NCBI RefSeq assembly: GCF_000478885.1
Contig: NC_022567.1
Location: 1,178,001-1,242,000 of the forward strand
DNA: 64,000 nucleotides
From: Adlercreutzia equolifaciens DSM 19450
GTDB taxonomy: Bacteria; Actinomycetota; Coriobacteriia; Coriobacteriales; Eggerthellaceae
Direction: 5' to 3'
Part shown: piece by piece, positions 41,583 through 53,469 of the stretch
Position numbering within the stretch: the first letter of the stretch is position 1
Layout of the letters: every line of letters starts with the position of its first letter
Made by a program: the position numbers and the translations under genes
The notes under the pieces: model-generated
The model's database searches: none
The model's input: the letters and a program-made list of their open reading frames with translations, nothing else
Told to the model about the DNA's origin: nothing

Positions 41583-42350
41583 ATGAACATCGTCGTTTGC
41601 GTGAAGCAGGTGGTGGACACCGAGGCCGTCATAGCGCTTGACGGGGCCGGAGAGGTGGAGCTAACGGGCCAGACCATGGTCATCGATCCCTACAGTGAGT
41701 TCGCCGTGGAGCGCGCCGTGCAGCTGAAAGAAGAGCTGGGCGGCACCGTTACCTTGCTGACGCTTGGCTCTCAGGACTGCCTGGCCGCCGTGCGCCACGG
41801 GCTGGCCATGGGCGCTGACGCGGCCGTGCTCATCGAGGACGACCAGTGGACGGCCCGCGACGCCGCCCAGGCCGCGGCCCTGCTCGCCGAGGCGGCCTCC
41901 ACGATGGGCGCCGACCTCATCATGGGCGGCTGGAAGTCCGGCGACACGGCGGCGGCCCAGGTCATGGGGCGCATGGCGGCCATCATGGGGCTTCCCTTGG
42001 CGAATATGGCCACGGGTCTTTCCGTGGAAGGCGACGCCATCGTCGCGGAATGCGAGGTGGACGACGGCGTGGAGACCGCGCGCCTTCCTCTGCCGGCCGT
42101 CGTGGCCGCCCAGCAAGGGCTGGCCGAGCCGCGCTACCCCTCGGTGCGCGACGTCATGCAGGCGCGGCGACGTGGCGCCGAGGTGCGCCCCGTGGCCGAC
42201 CTTGCCGCGGCGGCCGAGCCGACAACGGTGACCGTCGTCTCCCGGGAGCTGAAGCCGGGTCGCTCCGGTGGCCGCATCGTGGCGGGAGAGGCGCCCGAGG
42301 CCGTCGCCGAGACGGTGCGCCTTCTGGCCGAGGAGGCGAAGGTCCTCTAG
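41583..42350 (+). CDS. etfB: Electron transfer flavoprotein beta subunit
   Basis: 255 residues. With EtfA carries electrons between acyl-CoA dehydrogenases and a membrane oxidoreductase. Opens MNIVVCVKQVVDTEAVIALD, has NP-type phosphate contacts in IDPYSEFAVERAVQLKEELG, the AMP-binding region ADLIMGGWKSGD, and LPLPAVVAAQQGLAEPRYPSV. First gene of an etfB-etfA-etfD-like-NUDIX-MBL run. The direct genetic linkage to a membrane Fe-S protein points to a non-bifurcating, quinone-linked ETF. Confidence 0.93.
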   Translation: MNIVVCVKQVVDTEAVIALDGAGEVELTGQTMVIDPYSEFAVERAVQLKEELGGTVTLLTLGSQDCLAAVRHGLAMGADAAVLIEDDQWTARDAAQAAALLAEAASTMGADLIMGGWKSGDTAAAQVMGRMAAIMGLPLANMATGLSVEGDAIVAECEVDDGVETARLPLPAVVAAQQGLAEPRYPSVRDVMQARRRGAEVRPVADLAAAAEPTTVTVVSRELKPGRSGGRIVAGEAPEAVAETVRLLAEEAKVL

Positions 42351-42406
42351 CCCGCCGCTCATTCGCTTCCAACGTTCGCGCAGGTTTTTAAGAGAAAGGT
42401 TTTCTC

Positions 42407-43369
42407 ATGGCTGATATATGGGTAGGGGTCAACGGTGCCGATGAGGCGCTGCGCCAGGTAAATGCCGAAATGCTGGGTGGTGCCCGGGCGCTGGCCGACC
42501 AGGCGGGCGCGACGGTTGTCGCCGTCGTGTGGGGCGCGTCCGCCGCAGGCCACGCCAAGGCGCTCGCCTCGTGGGGCGCCGACCGCGTGGTGGTCGTGGA
42601 AAGCGAGGCCGCACCGGCCCCCGAGGCCGTGGCCCGCACGCTGGCCCGGCTGGCCGCCGAGAGCGCCCCGGCCGTGGTATTGCTCGCCGACGGCGCCGAA
42701 TCTCGCGTGGCGGCCCCTCTTCTGGCCGAGGCCCTGGATGCGCCGCTGTTCTCGGACGTGGTGGATATCGAGGCCGGCGACGAGGTCGTCTTCACGCGCC
42801 TGCCCTACACCGCCAAGGTGATCGAGCGCGCAACCGCAGCCGCCCCCACCGTGGTGGCCACGGTGCGCCCGAAGGCGCTTCCGGTGCCCGAGGCCGACGC
42901 CTCCCGCACCGCCGAGGTCGTCGCGGCCCCGGCCGACGCAGCCGACCTCGCCCGCATCGTGCAGTCCGTGGCCCGCGCCGCCTCCGAGCGTGTCGATCTG
43001 GCCGAGGCGGACATCGTCGTGGCCGGCGGCCGCGGCTGCAAGGGGCCTGAGGGCTTCGCGGTCATCGAGTCTCTGGCCGATGCCCTGGGGGCCGCCGTGG
43101 GCGCCTCGCGCCCGGCCGTGGACGAGGGCTGGGTCGACATCCAGTACCAGGTGGGCCAGACGGGCAAGACCGTGGCGCCCTCGCTGTACATCGCCTGCGG
43201 CATTTCCGGCTCCATCCAGCACATGGCCGGCATGGGCGCCTCGAAGTGCGTCGTGGCCATCAACAAGGATCCCGAGGCGGAGATCTTCGCCGGCGCCGAC
43301 TACGGCATCGTCGCGGATCTCTTCGAGGCGGTGCCGCTGCTGGAGGCCGCCGTCCGCGAGCGCAAATAG
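42407..43369 (+). CDS. etfA: Electron transfer flavoprotein alpha subunit
   Basis: 320 residues. The FAD domain is at the C-terminal half: VVAGGRGCKGPEGFAVIESL, VGASRPAVDEGWVDIQYQVG, QTGKTVAPSLYIACGISGSI, QHMAGMGASKCVVAINKDPE. The N-terminal half has the looser EtfA fold. ATG 42407 has AGAAAGG upstream and 56 bases separate it from etfB. Confidence 0.95.
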   Translation: MADIWVGVNGADEALRQVNAEMLGGARALADQAGATVVAVVWGASAAGHAKALASWGADRVVVVESEAAPAPEAVARTLARLAAESAPAVVLLADGAESRVAAPLLAEALDAPLFSDVVDIEAGDEVVFTRLPYTAKVIERATAAAPTVVATVRPKALPVPEADASRTAEVVAAPADAADLARIVQSVARAASERVDLAEADIVVAGGRGCKGPEGFAVIESLADALGAAVGASRPAVDEGWVDIQYQVGQTGKTVAPSLYIACGISGSIQHMAGMGASKCVVAINKDPEAEIFAGADYGIVADLFEAVPLLEAAVRERK

Positions 43370-43381
43370 GGGAGGTGCGTC

Positions 43382-45483
<2,102 letters not shown>

Positions 45484-45487
<4 letters not shown>

Positions 45488-46512
45488 GCGAGAGCGCGGG
45501 CAAGATGAGGCACGGAGCCGAGAAGACGGCGAAGGCGGTGGGCGCGACGGCCGCGGGCGCGGCGGAGGGACGGCGTGTCCAGAGCATCCGAGAGCCGCTT
45601 TCCCCCGGCGCCTACGTGGAGTACTCGGTGGACGATCAGCCTGGTGTGGTGGAACGCGCCCGGGCCTTCCTCGCAGGAGCGCCCGGCGAGTCGGTGGCCC
45701 CGCGCATGGCCGCCACGGTTATGCTGGTGAGCGAGGGCAAGCCCCATTATCGTCGTTTCGAGAGCCCGCTGGCGGGGGGAGCGCCCATCGAGGAGACCGT
45801 GGATGCGGCTCCGGTGGATGTCTTCATGCTGCGCCGCGCCTCCACCATGGCCTTCACGCCGGACGCCGTGGTGTTTCCCGGCGGCGGCATGGACGTGCGG
45901 GATGTGGAATGTGCCGTGCCCTGGGCCGGGCCTTCTCCGGAGCAGTGGGCCTGTCTCATGAGCTGTCCCGTGTCCGTGGCAAAAGGCGTCATTACGGCGG
46001 CGGCCCGGGAGGTCTTCGAGGAGAGCGGCGTGCTTCTGGCCTCTGCTCTCGACGGAGGCGCGCCCGTCGACGAGCGCGAAGACCATTGGGCTGCCGAACG
46101 TGAAGCCGTGGCCACGCGGCGCGTCTCCTTCGGGGAATTCCTTCGCGAGCGGGGGCTCGTGCTGCGCAGTGATCTGATGCGCCTGCGCAGCCATTGGGTC
46201 ACTCCCGAAAGCGAGGCACGGCGTTACGATACCTATTTCTTCCTGGCGCGGCTGCCCGAGGGGCAGCACGCCGATGGCCGCACGAGCGAGGCCGTGGAGG
46301 CGGCCTGGATCGCCCCGGGCGAGGCGCTCATGCGTTTCGATGCAGGGCTGCTCAAGCTCGTGCCCCCGACTATCTCCAATCTCACCTCCATCGTGGCAGC
46401 GACCTCGGTGGACGAGGCGTGGAATACTCCCTTCGACGGGCACGTGCGGCCGCATCCGGTGGCGCGGGCGTGCGGCGAGGTGGTGCTCGGCTGCGAGGTG
46501 AGCGAGACATGA
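45484..46512 (+). CDS. NUDIX hydrolase (NUDT19/CoA-diphosphatase-like)
   Basis: 342 residues from ATG 45484, which overlaps the previous stop as ATGA. The NUDIX box is split: GGGMDVRD, then about 35 inserted residues, then AAAREVFEESGVLL with the catalytic REVFEE helix. A split box is typical of NUDT19/RP2-type enzymes that hydrolyse CoA esters. The N-terminal 45 residues are alanine-rich and probably flexible. Being coupled to etf genes suggests turnover of CoA or acyl-CoA, which is inference. Confidence 0.82.
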
Positions 46513-47321
46513 GTGCGCGCTTCACGCCTCCGGACAACGAGGCCATGGTGGGGCCTTTCGCCCAGTGCGTGCGACATCCCAACGCCACGCCGCTCACCTA
46601 TCACGGCACCAACAGCTGGATTCTCGCCGCTCCGAACGACGGGGCCTGCGTGGTAGTGGATCCGGGTCCCGACGACGCCGCCTGCATCGGGCGCATCGCC
46701 GAGGCCTGCGCTCGGCGCGGCCTCACCGTGGCCGCCGTGGCGGTAACCCACGATCATTTCGACCACGCCGAGTGCGCCGAGGAGGCGGGTCGGGTCTTCG
46801 GCGCGCCGGTGCTGGGCGTGGCGTCGGGCACGCTGGGCCCTGGGCCCCTTGAATTGCCCGGAGTGTCGCTGGCCATCGAGGTCGTGCCGCTGCCCGGCCA
46901 CTCCAGCGATTCGGTGGGCTTTCTTGTGGAAGAGGGCGCGCTCGTGGTGACGGGGGATGTGGTGTTCGCCCAGAGCCCCACGATGGTCTGCTGGCCCGAC
47001 GGGCGCATGGGCGACTATCTGGCGAGTTTGGACGTGCTCGGGCGCCTGGTGGCCGAGCGCGGCGTGGAGCGCCTGCTGACGGGCCACGGGCCGGTGATCG
47101 AGAACCCCTCCGAGCGCATCGAGCAGGCGCGCCGTCACCGCCTCCAGCGGCTGCAGCAGGTGGTGTCCGCGGTTCGCAGCGGCATCCCCGCCGATGCCGA
47201 GGCCTTAGTGGAGGCTGTGTACAACGACGTGCGGCCCGAGCTGCACGACGGTGCCGTTCGCTCGGTGAACGCCCAGCTGCGCTATGCCTTCGACGAGGGC
47301 ATCCTGCAGGAGAACCGCTAG
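46509..47321 (+). CDS. Metallo-beta-lactamase-fold hydrolase (LACTB2-like)
   Basis: 270 residues. Metal motif THDHFDH, then LPGHSSDSVGFLVEEGALVVTGDVV and LTGHGPVI give the remaining ligands. Overlaps the NUDIX gene by ATGA, so it is translated with it; fusions and pairs of MBL and NUDIX proteins are known in actinobacteria. It may be a thioesterase or glyoxalase-II-like enzyme. The C-terminal 80 residues form a helical domain (HRLQRLQQVVSAVRSG) as in LACTB2. Confidence 0.85.
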   Translation: MSARFTPPDNEAMVGPFAQCVRHPNATPLTYHGTNSWILAAPNDGACVVVDPGPDDAACIGRIAEACARRGLTVAAVAVTHDHFDHAECAEEAGRVFGAPVLGVASGTLGPGPLELPGVSLAIEVVPLPGHSSDSVGFLVEEGALVVTGDVVFAQSPTMVCWPDGRMGDYLASLDVLGRLVAERGVERLLTGHGPVIENPSERIEQARRHRLQRLQQVVSAVRSGIPADAEALVEAVYNDVRPELHDGAVRSVNAQLRYAFDEGILQENR

Positions 47322-47400
47322 CGCCGGCGGCCTCGTTCCGCCCGGCACGCGATAGAGCCGCATGCAAGTGCCCCGCGGGGCTGAAAGAGAGAGGAAACCT

Positions 47401-48543
47401 ATGGCCATCACCTACACCGAGGAGCAGCGCGAGCTCGTGAAGCTTGTGCGCGACGTCGCCCGCAACGAGGTCATGCCGTACGTGGCCGCGGCCGACAAGG
47501 CAGGGGAGTGCCCCCGCGAGCTGTACCAGTGGGGCTTCGATTTGGGACTGCACATGGTGGAGATCCCCGAGCAGTTCGGCGGCATGGGCTTAAGCTACGA
47601 GACCTGCGCCATGATGTTCGAGGAGCTGGCCTGGGTTGACGCCGCCTACGCCGACACCTTCGTCACGAACTTCGTCGCCTTCCGCAACATCCTTCTGAAC
47701 GGCACCGAGGAGCAGGCGCGCCACTTCGTGGAAAAGACCGAGAACAACGGATTCGCCGCCTTCTGCCTCACCGAGGCGAACGCTGGGTCGGACGTCGCCG
47801 CCATGCGCACCACGGCGGTGCTCGACGGCGACGAGTACGTCCTGAACGGGACGAAGACCTTCATCACCAATGGCTCCATCTCCGACATCTACGTGGTGTT
47901 CGCCAAGACCGATCCGGAAGCCGGCGCCCACGGCATCACGGGCTTCCTCATCGACGGCGACACCCCGGGTCTTGCTGCCGGCGCCAAGGAGCACAAGATG
48001 GGCTTCCGCCTGTCGGACACCACCGAGGTCGTTCTCGAGAACGTGCGCGTGCCGAGAAGCGCCGTCATCGGGGAAGTGGGCCAGGGCATGTCCATCGCCC
48101 TGAACGCCCTGAACCTCTCCCGGGCCTTCATCTCCACGCTGGCCGTGGGCATCATGCAGCGGGCGCTCGACGAGGCCGTGGCCTACGCCAAGCAGCGCAA
48201 GCAGTTCGGGCGGCGCCTCATCGACTTCGAGATGGTGCAGGCTATGCTGGCCGACATGGCCATCAAGACCGAGGCGGCCCGCGTTCTCGTGAACAACTGC
48301 ATGCGCCAGATGGACGCCGGCGAAATGGTGCGCAAGGACGGCGCCATCGTGAAGACCTTCGTCACCGACGCCATGCAGGAGGTGGTGAGCAACGCCGTGC
48401 AGGTGCTCGGCGGCTACGGCTATTCCGAGGAGTATCCCGTTGAGAAGCTCATGCGCGACGCCAAGATCTTCCAGATCTTCGAGGGATCGAACCAGATCCA
48501 GCGCATGACCATCGCCAAGGAGCTCGACCGGGAGTACCGATAA
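47401..48543 (+). CDS. Acyl-CoA dehydrogenase (short-chain type)
   Basis: 380 residues. FAD enzyme with all standard motifs: FCLTEANAGSDVAAMRTTAV, YVLNGTKTFITNG, RKQFGRRLIDFEMVQAMLAD, QVLGGYGYSEEYPVEKLMRD, and the canonical catalytic glutamate in FQIFEGSNQIQRM. ATG 47401 follows GAGAGGAA; an in-frame start 39 bases earlier is not supported. It follows the etf run by 79 bases and may be co-transcribed. Substrates could be short-chain acyl-CoA; ETF is the electron partner. Confidence 0.94.
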   Translation: MAITYTEEQRELVKLVRDVARNEVMPYVAAADKAGECPRELYQWGFDLGLHMVEIPEQFGGMGLSYETCAMMFEELAWVDAAYADTFVTNFVAFRNILLNGTEEQARHFVEKTENNGFAAFCLTEANAGSDVAAMRTTAVLDGDEYVLNGTKTFITNGSISDIYVVFAKTDPEAGAHGITGFLIDGDTPGLAAGAKEHKMGFRLSDTTEVVLENVRVPRSAVIGEVGQGMSIALNALNLSRAFISTLAVGIMQRALDEAVAYAKQRKQFGRRLIDFEMVQAMLADMAIKTEAARVLVNNCMRQMDAGEMVRKDGAIVKTFVTDAMQEVVSNAVQVLGGYGYSEEYPVEKLMRDAKIFQIFEGSNQIQRMTIAKELDREYR

Positions 48544-48562
48544 GTTAAAAGAAGTCTCTAGC

Positions 48563-48600
48563 AAAAAGTCCGAGCGCGATCAGCGGTGCTCGGGCTTTTT
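48563..48600 (+). terminator. Terminator after acyl-CoA dehydrogenase
   Basis: AAAAAGTCCGAGC / GCTCGGGCTTTTT with a 12-base loop, ending in T5. Confidence 0.85.
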
Positions 48601-48611
48601 GCTGCTTGTCC

Positions 48612-48729
48612 GGCTGCCGCTGGGAGGTATACCTCCATGCTCAAACAGTCCTCGCTCGGCGAAAGTGCCCACTGGGCACTTTCGTTCGCTGCGGAACTGC
48701 GCGTGGAGGCACACCTCCCAGCGGCAGCC
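48612..48729. repeat. Nested-hairpin repeat element, copy A
   Basis: Outer arms GGCTGCCGCTGGGAGGT (48612-48628) and its exact complement (48713-48729) enclose inner arms ACCTCCA/TGGAGG and a perfect GAAAGTGCCC / GGGCACTTTC hairpin (48661-48683). Between them lie CTCAAACAGTCCTCGCT and TCGCTGCGGAACT, shared with copy B at 53531. Stem sequences differ completely from copy B, yet each remains complementary. Confidence 0.8.
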
Positions 48730-48751
48730 TACTCTACCGACGGTGAAGAGA

Positions 48752-50386
48752 TCACTCCGCTTCCATGCGCTCCTTCAAGATTTGCGCGAGGATGAAGCGC
48801 TTCACCTTGCCAGTGGCGGTGACGGGGATCTCGTCGATGATCTCGATGCGCTCGGGCCACAGGCGCTTGGCCACGTGGCGCTCCCTCAGGTAGGCGATGA
48901 GATTGTCCTGGGTGGGAGGCGCGGCGGGGTCGCTCGGTACGACGAAGGTGCAGATGCGCTCGCCGAGGCGCGCGTCCGGCATGCCGATGGTGGCCGAGTT
49001 GGCCAACCCCGGCGCGCCGATGAGGTCGTCGTCGATCTCCCGGGCCGAGATGTTCTCGCCGCCGCGGATGATGACCTCCTTCTTGCGCCCGTTGATGCGG
49101 ATGCGCCCCTCCCCATCCATGTAGCATAAATCGCCGCTATAGAACCATCCCTCATCGTCCAGGGCGCGATCGGTGCGGTCGCGCTCGTTCAGGTACCCCA
49201 CGAACATGTGCGGCCCCCGCGAGATCTCCTCGCCCTGGGCGCCCCGGGGCACCTCGTTGCCGGCCTCGTCGATGACCTTGACCTCGATGCCCGCGAAGGG
49301 TACGCCCGACCAGGCACCGTTCCATTCGGCACACTTCTCTGGAGGGACGAACACGTGCGGGCAGCTCTCCGTGGAGCCGTAGATCTCGCAGAGGAGCACC
49401 CCGTAGCGGGCCGCGCGCTCGATGAGCGCCGGGGGCAGGGGCGCGCCGCCGCAGCAGAACAGCCGCAGGGTGTCGAAGGCCAGGCCGTCCTCGGCGTCCA
49501 GCACGTTCAGCATGTCGTAGATAAACGGCGTGGCCGACATGGACCAGGTGACGCCTTCGGCGTTCATGAGCTCGATGGCCTCGCGCGGGCGGAAGTCCTG
49601 CTGCAGCACGGCCCGGCCGCCGAGCAGAAGCGGGGAGATGAGCCCGTGGAAGAAGCCAGTAGCATGGTTCAAGGGCGAGGGCATGAACATGACGTCGCCC
49701 TGCGTACGCCCGAGCTCGTTCGTGAAGACGCGCTCGGAGAACAGGATGTTGTTGTGGGTGAGCATGGATTGCTTCGGCTTGCCCGTGGTGCCCGAGGTGG
49801 GCAGAATGCAGGCCACGGAATCGGCGGACACGGCGACGGGCTCGCGCAAGGGCTCGAAGCGCCCGTAGATGTCGTCGAAGGTGGGAAGCTCCGAGTGGCT
49901 CGGCGCCTGCTTGTCCAGCACGGCGATGGCGGCCAGGCTCGGTATGGCGTCGCGAACAGAGAGGATCTGCGCCTCGTAGTCGGTGTTGTGGGAGAAGGTG
50001 GGGGAGAGGTAGGCTCGGGAGCCGACGAGGTTCATGGCGTATTCCAGATCCACGTCGTTGTAGTTGCGCGGCACCGGGTGCACCACGCCGCCGACTTTCA
50101 GCACGGCCACATAGGCGATGGTAAACTCGGCCCAGGTGGGGAACTGCAGGGTGACGACGTCGCCGGCTTTTACGCCCTCGGCGACAAGCCATGCGGCCAC
50201 ACGCCCGGCTTTGTCGTCAACCTCCCCGTAGGTGAGGCGGCTTCCCGTGTCGTCGCAGACGTATTCGCGGTCGGGGTGAGCGGCACTCGTTCGCTCCCAG
50301 ATGTCGGCGATGGTGTCGTGCGTCCAATACCCCTTGTCGTACCAACGCTTCTTAAGCGCCTCGTTGATCTTCAGGTCGTCGATCAT
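48752..50386 (-). CDS. AMP-forming acyl-CoA ligase, CaiC-like (paralog 1)
   Basis: 544 residues. P-loop LPTSGTTGKPKQSMLTHNN, A5 IYGSTESCPHVF, hinge GRKKEVIIRGGENISA, catalytic lysine in VTATGKVKRFIL. The whole protein is co-linear with the ligase at 50552 and clearly a paralog (both start with MI-DLKINE and share GYWTHDTI). CaiC and BaiB relatives activate betaines or bile acids; the real substrate is unknown. It lies downstream of its paralog on the same strand with a terminator-like hairpin between. Confidence 0.92.
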   Translation of the reverse strand: MIDDLKINEALKKRWYDKGYWTHDTIADIWERTSAAHPDREYVCDDTGSRLTYGEVDDKAGRVAAWLVAEGVKAGDVVTLQFPTWAEFTIAYVAVLKVGGVVHPVPRNYNDVDLEYAMNLVGSRAYLSPTFSHNTDYEAQILSVRDAIPSLAAIAVLDKQAPSHSELPTFDDIYGRFEPLREPVAVSADSVACILPTSGTTGKPKQSMLTHNNILFSERVFTNELGRTQGDVMFMPSPLNHATGFFHGLISPLLLGGRAVLQQDFRPREAIELMNAEGVTWSMSATPFIYDMLNVLDAEDGLAFDTLRLFCCGGAPLPPALIERAARYGVLLCEIYGSTESCPHVFVPPEKCAEWNGAWSGVPFAGIEVKVIDEAGNEVPRGAQGEEISRGPHMFVGYLNERDRTDRALDDEGWFYSGDLCYMDGEGRIRINGRKKEVIIRGGENISAREIDDDLIGAPGLANSATIGMPDARLGERICTFVVPSDPAAPPTQDNLIAYLRERHVAKRLWPERIEIIDEIPVTATGKVKRFILAQILKERMEAE

Positions 50387-50495
50387 GTCAGCCCCTTCTG
50401 CTTTTCTGACCGGCCGCTATCGCTCCCCAGGCGGCCACGAACCTTGTAGTTACTATCATACAAACGACCGTGTCGAAATGGTCATAGTAAGAAAG

Positions 50496-50517
50496 AGGGC
50501 ATTCATAGGAATGCCCT
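50496..50517 (-). terminator. Terminator between the two ligase genes
   Basis: AGGGCATT / AATGCCCT arms with a short loop and, on the minus strand, a CTTTCTTACT tail, 35 bases past the stop of the upstream ligase. The TTACTAT/ATAGTAA pair at 50450-50490 follows and may mark the second promoter. Confidence 0.55.
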
Positions 50518-50551
50518 ATTGATATCGTGCCAGCTTGACGTGCCGGCTGCT

Positions 50552-52177
50552 TTAGGCCATGCGAGCCGCGAGCTCGTCGGTGAGGACGTTGCGGCGCACC
50601 TTGCCCATGAGGGTCTTCGGGATCTCGTCGATGATCTCGATGCGCTCGGGCCACAGGCGCTTGGGCACGCCCTCGCCTTCCAGGTAGGCCGTGACCGACT
50701 CCAGGGTCGGCACCGTATCTCCCAAAGGCGCCACGAAGGTGCAGATGCGCTCGCCCAGGCGGTCGTCGGGCATGCCGATGGTGGCCGACTCGCCCACGCC
50801 GGGGCAGCCCACGAGGTTGTCGTCGATCTCGCGGGCCGACAGGTTCTCGCCGCCACGGATGATGATCTCCTTGCGCCGGCCGTTGATGCGAATGCGGCCG
50901 TCCTCGTCCATGTAGCCCAGGTCGCCCGAGAACCACCAGCCGTCGTCGGTGAGCGCGCGGTCGGTGCGCTCCGGCTCGTTCAGGTAGCCGACGAACTGGT
51001 GCGGGCCACGGGAGATGTGCTCGCCCTGGACGCCCGGGGCCACATCGTTTCCCTGCTCATCGATGTAGCGCACCTCGATGCCGGGGAAGGGGATGCCGGA
51101 CCAGTCGCCGTTCCATTCCACGCATTTGCTCGGGGGCACGAACACGTGCGGGCAGCTCTCCGTGGAGCCGAAGATCTCGCAGAGCAGAATGTCGTGGTTG
51201 TGGGCGCGGTCGATGAGCGCTCCGGGCACCGGCGCGCCGCCGCAGGAGTGCAGCACGTAGGTGGGCAGCGACTCGTCCGGGTGGGCGTCCAGGTACTTCA
51301 CGATGTCGTAGATGAACGGCGTGGAGCACATGGACCAGGTGGCGCCCTCGGCGTTGATGAGGTCGATGGCGTCCTTCACGGCGAAGTCCTGCATGAGCAC
51401 GGATCGGCCGCCCAGAAGCATCGGCGCCACGAGACCGTGGAAGAAGCCCACGGCGTGGTTCAGCGGTGCCGGCATCCACATGACGTCGTCGGCGGTGCGC
51501 TCGAGACCCTCCACGAAGACGCGCTCGGAGAACAGGATATTGTTGTGGGTGAGCATGACCTCCTTGGGCTTGCCCGTGGTGCCGGAGGTGGAGAGCAGGC
51601 ACGCCACCTGGTCGGATTCGACGGGCACCTTCTCGGCGAGGGGCTCGGTAGTGGCAACGATCTCGGCCACGGTGGGAAGGTCGGTCTGCTTGGGGGCCTT
51701 CTTGTCCACCAGCGCGATGACCTTCAGGGTGGGGATGTCGCCGGCGATGTCGAGGATCTGCTGCTCGTAATCGACGCCGTGGAAGGAGGTGGGCCCGATG
51801 TAGGCGCGGCTCTCCACGAGGTTCATGGCGTAGGTGAGGTCGGCCCCGTTGAAGTTGCGGGCGAGCGACTGGATGACGGCGCCGGCCTTGAAGCAGGCCA
51901 CGTAGGCGATGGTGAACTCGGCCCAGTTCGGGAACTGCAAGGTGACCACGTCGCCGGGCTTTATGCCCTGGGACACGAGCCACGCGGCCAGACGGCTTGC
52001 CGCGTCGTCCACTTCCCCGTAGGTCATGCGGCAGCCCTGGTCGTCGGCGACGTATTCCTTGTCGGCGTTCGCCCGCGCCTGGCGCTCCCAGACGTCGCGG
52101 ATGGTGTCGTGCGTCCAATACCCCTTTTCGTAGTACTCTTTCTTCTTCTCCTCGTTGATCTTGAGATCGGTGATCAT
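50552..52177 (-). CDS. AMP-forming acyl-CoA ligase, CaiC-like (paralog 2)
   Basis: 541 residues. P-loop LSTSGTTGKPKEVMLTHNN, A5 IFGSTESCPHVF, hinge GRRKEIIIRGGENLSA, catalytic lysine region TLMGKVRRNVL. AAAGGAAGG precedes ATG 52177. It is divergent from the enoyl-CoA hydratase gene. Having two related ligases in tandem suggests two related acids or an induced/basal pair. Confidence 0.92.
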   Translation of the reverse strand: MITDLKINEEKKKEYYEKGYWTHDTIRDVWERQARANADKEYVADDQGCRMTYGEVDDAASRLAAWLVSQGIKPGDVVTLQFPNWAEFTIAYVACFKAGAVIQSLARNFNGADLTYAMNLVESRAYIGPTSFHGVDYEQQILDIAGDIPTLKVIALVDKKAPKQTDLPTVAEIVATTEPLAEKVPVESDQVACLLSTSGTTGKPKEVMLTHNNILFSERVFVEGLERTADDVMWMPAPLNHAVGFFHGLVAPMLLGGRSVLMQDFAVKDAIDLINAEGATWSMCSTPFIYDIVKYLDAHPDESLPTYVLHSCGGAPVPGALIDRAHNHDILLCEIFGSTESCPHVFVPPSKCVEWNGDWSGIPFPGIEVRYIDEQGNDVAPGVQGEHISRGPHQFVGYLNEPERTDRALTDDGWWFSGDLGYMDEDGRIRINGRRKEIIIRGGENLSAREIDDNLVGCPGVGESATIGMPDDRLGERICTFVAPLGDTVPTLESVTAYLEGEGVPKRLWPERIEIIDEIPKTLMGKVRRNVLTDELAARMA

Positions 52178-52559
52178 AGGCCTTCCTTTCTAAAGAACCT
52201 AAAACCCTTTTGCCACGGAAGCGCCCGGCCGCTCGTGCGCGGCTCCCCGGTGCTCGAGCGCCTCCGCTGATACCCAGAAGAAATTCGTGCTTTTAGCATA
52301 CAAAGGTATTTATCGGACAGGAAGCCAAAATTGAGAAAAGATAATTGGAATAATTGATGAGTCAATAGGGCCAAGCGATGCGTGGAAATCTATAGACCCA
52401 CAAAATCAATTAATTGGGTAGTAAAAGAAACAATATTTCAAAATTGTCCGTGGAAAACCGCTGTATCATCCTTAAAAATCAGAAGCAAGTCAGGCGGAAC
52501 AAAATTCCAATGGGCTAAAAAGTAAAACTTGAGTAAACAAGCGCGAAAGGGGTTCATCC
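52178..52559. other. AT-rich divergent promoter region
   Basis: 382 bases without a gene between the ligase and the enoyl-CoA hydratase. Much lower GC than flanks. CAATTAATTG at 52407-52416 and ATTCCAATGGG at 52504-52514 are candidate protein sites; the latter resembles the TTTCCAATGGAAA palindrome at 34724. Confidence 0.5.
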
Positions 52560-53438
52560 ATGAGTGTCTACCAGGAGGCCTACCATCTGCCCGAGTTCAC
52601 CTACGACTACGAGAAGCTGAAGATCGAGCAGCGCGGTCCGGTCTACATCTGCTCCTTCAATGATGCGGACAACCTGAACGCCATGTCCTACGCCCAGATG
52701 GCCGAGTTCAACGACTTCCTCATCAAGGTGCGCATGGACAAGGACTGCCGCGTCATCGTGCTGACCGGCGAGGGCCGCTCCTTCTGCGCCGGCTTCAACC
52801 TGAACGACCTCGCCCTCGATCCGCCCGAGGACATGGGCCGCATCCAGCGCGACTTCTACATCATGCAGCGCATGTGCTCCGACCAGATTATCAACATGCG
52901 CCGCTGCGAGCAGCCCATCATCGGCGCCCTGAAGGGCTTCGCCGTGGGCGGCGGCCTGTCCATCTCCTGCGCCTGCGACATGCGCGTGCTCGGCGAGTCC
53001 TACAAGATGAACGCCGGCTATCTGTCCATCGGCTACACCGGCACCGACATGGGCGGTTCCTTCTTCCTCCCGAAGATCGTCGGCTACGCCCGCGCCTGCG
53101 AGATCCTCATGAACCCGGCCCGCTTCGATGCCCAGAAGCTCTACGAGTGGGGCTTCGCCAACCGCGTGGTGGCCGACGATGACGTGCTTGAGACCGCCGT
53201 GGCCATGGCCGAGGAGATGTGCCGCGAGACCGCCCCGTTCGGTCTGCGCCTCACCAAGGAGGCCCTGCAGTGCTCGCTGGACGGCACCAGCTTCGAGAAC
53301 TGCATCAAGATGGAGAACCGCAACCAGGTGCTGGCCTCCAACACCAACGACGGCATCATGGGCACGCTGAAGATGAACCCGAAGAACCGTGCCGACGTGA
53401 AGGAGAACCCGGAGAAGTACGCCTTCCACAACATGTAA
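52560..53438 (+). CDS. Enoyl-CoA hydratase/isomerase family protein
   Basis: 292 residues of the crotonase superfamily. Oxyanion-hole segments are SFCAGFNLNDL and GFAVGGGLSISCACDMRV. Where hydratases have the first catalytic glutamate (PEI motif), this protein reads AGYLSIG with Tyr154; Glu181 in ARACEILMN matches the second. Loss of one glutamate is seen in isomerases and other crotonase-fold enzymes, so hydration is not certain. The N-terminal 25 residues and C-terminus are typical in length. Start ATG 52560 has AAAGGGG upstream. It has its own terminator. Confidence 0.88.
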   Translation: MSVYQEAYHLPEFTYDYEKLKIEQRGPVYICSFNDADNLNAMSYAQMAEFNDFLIKVRMDKDCRVIVLTGEGRSFCAGFNLNDLALDPPEDMGRIQRDFYIMQRMCSDQIINMRRCEQPIIGALKGFAVGGGLSISCACDMRVLGESYKMNAGYLSIGYTGTDMGGSFFLPKIVGYARACEILMNPARFDAQKLYEWGFANRVVADDDVLETAVAMAEEMCRETAPFGLRLTKEALQCSLDGTSFENCIKMENRNQVLASNTNDGIMGTLKMNPKNRADVKENPEKYAFHNM

Positions 53439-53469
53439 GAGAGGATCGGCAAAACCGAACCTGCTATCT

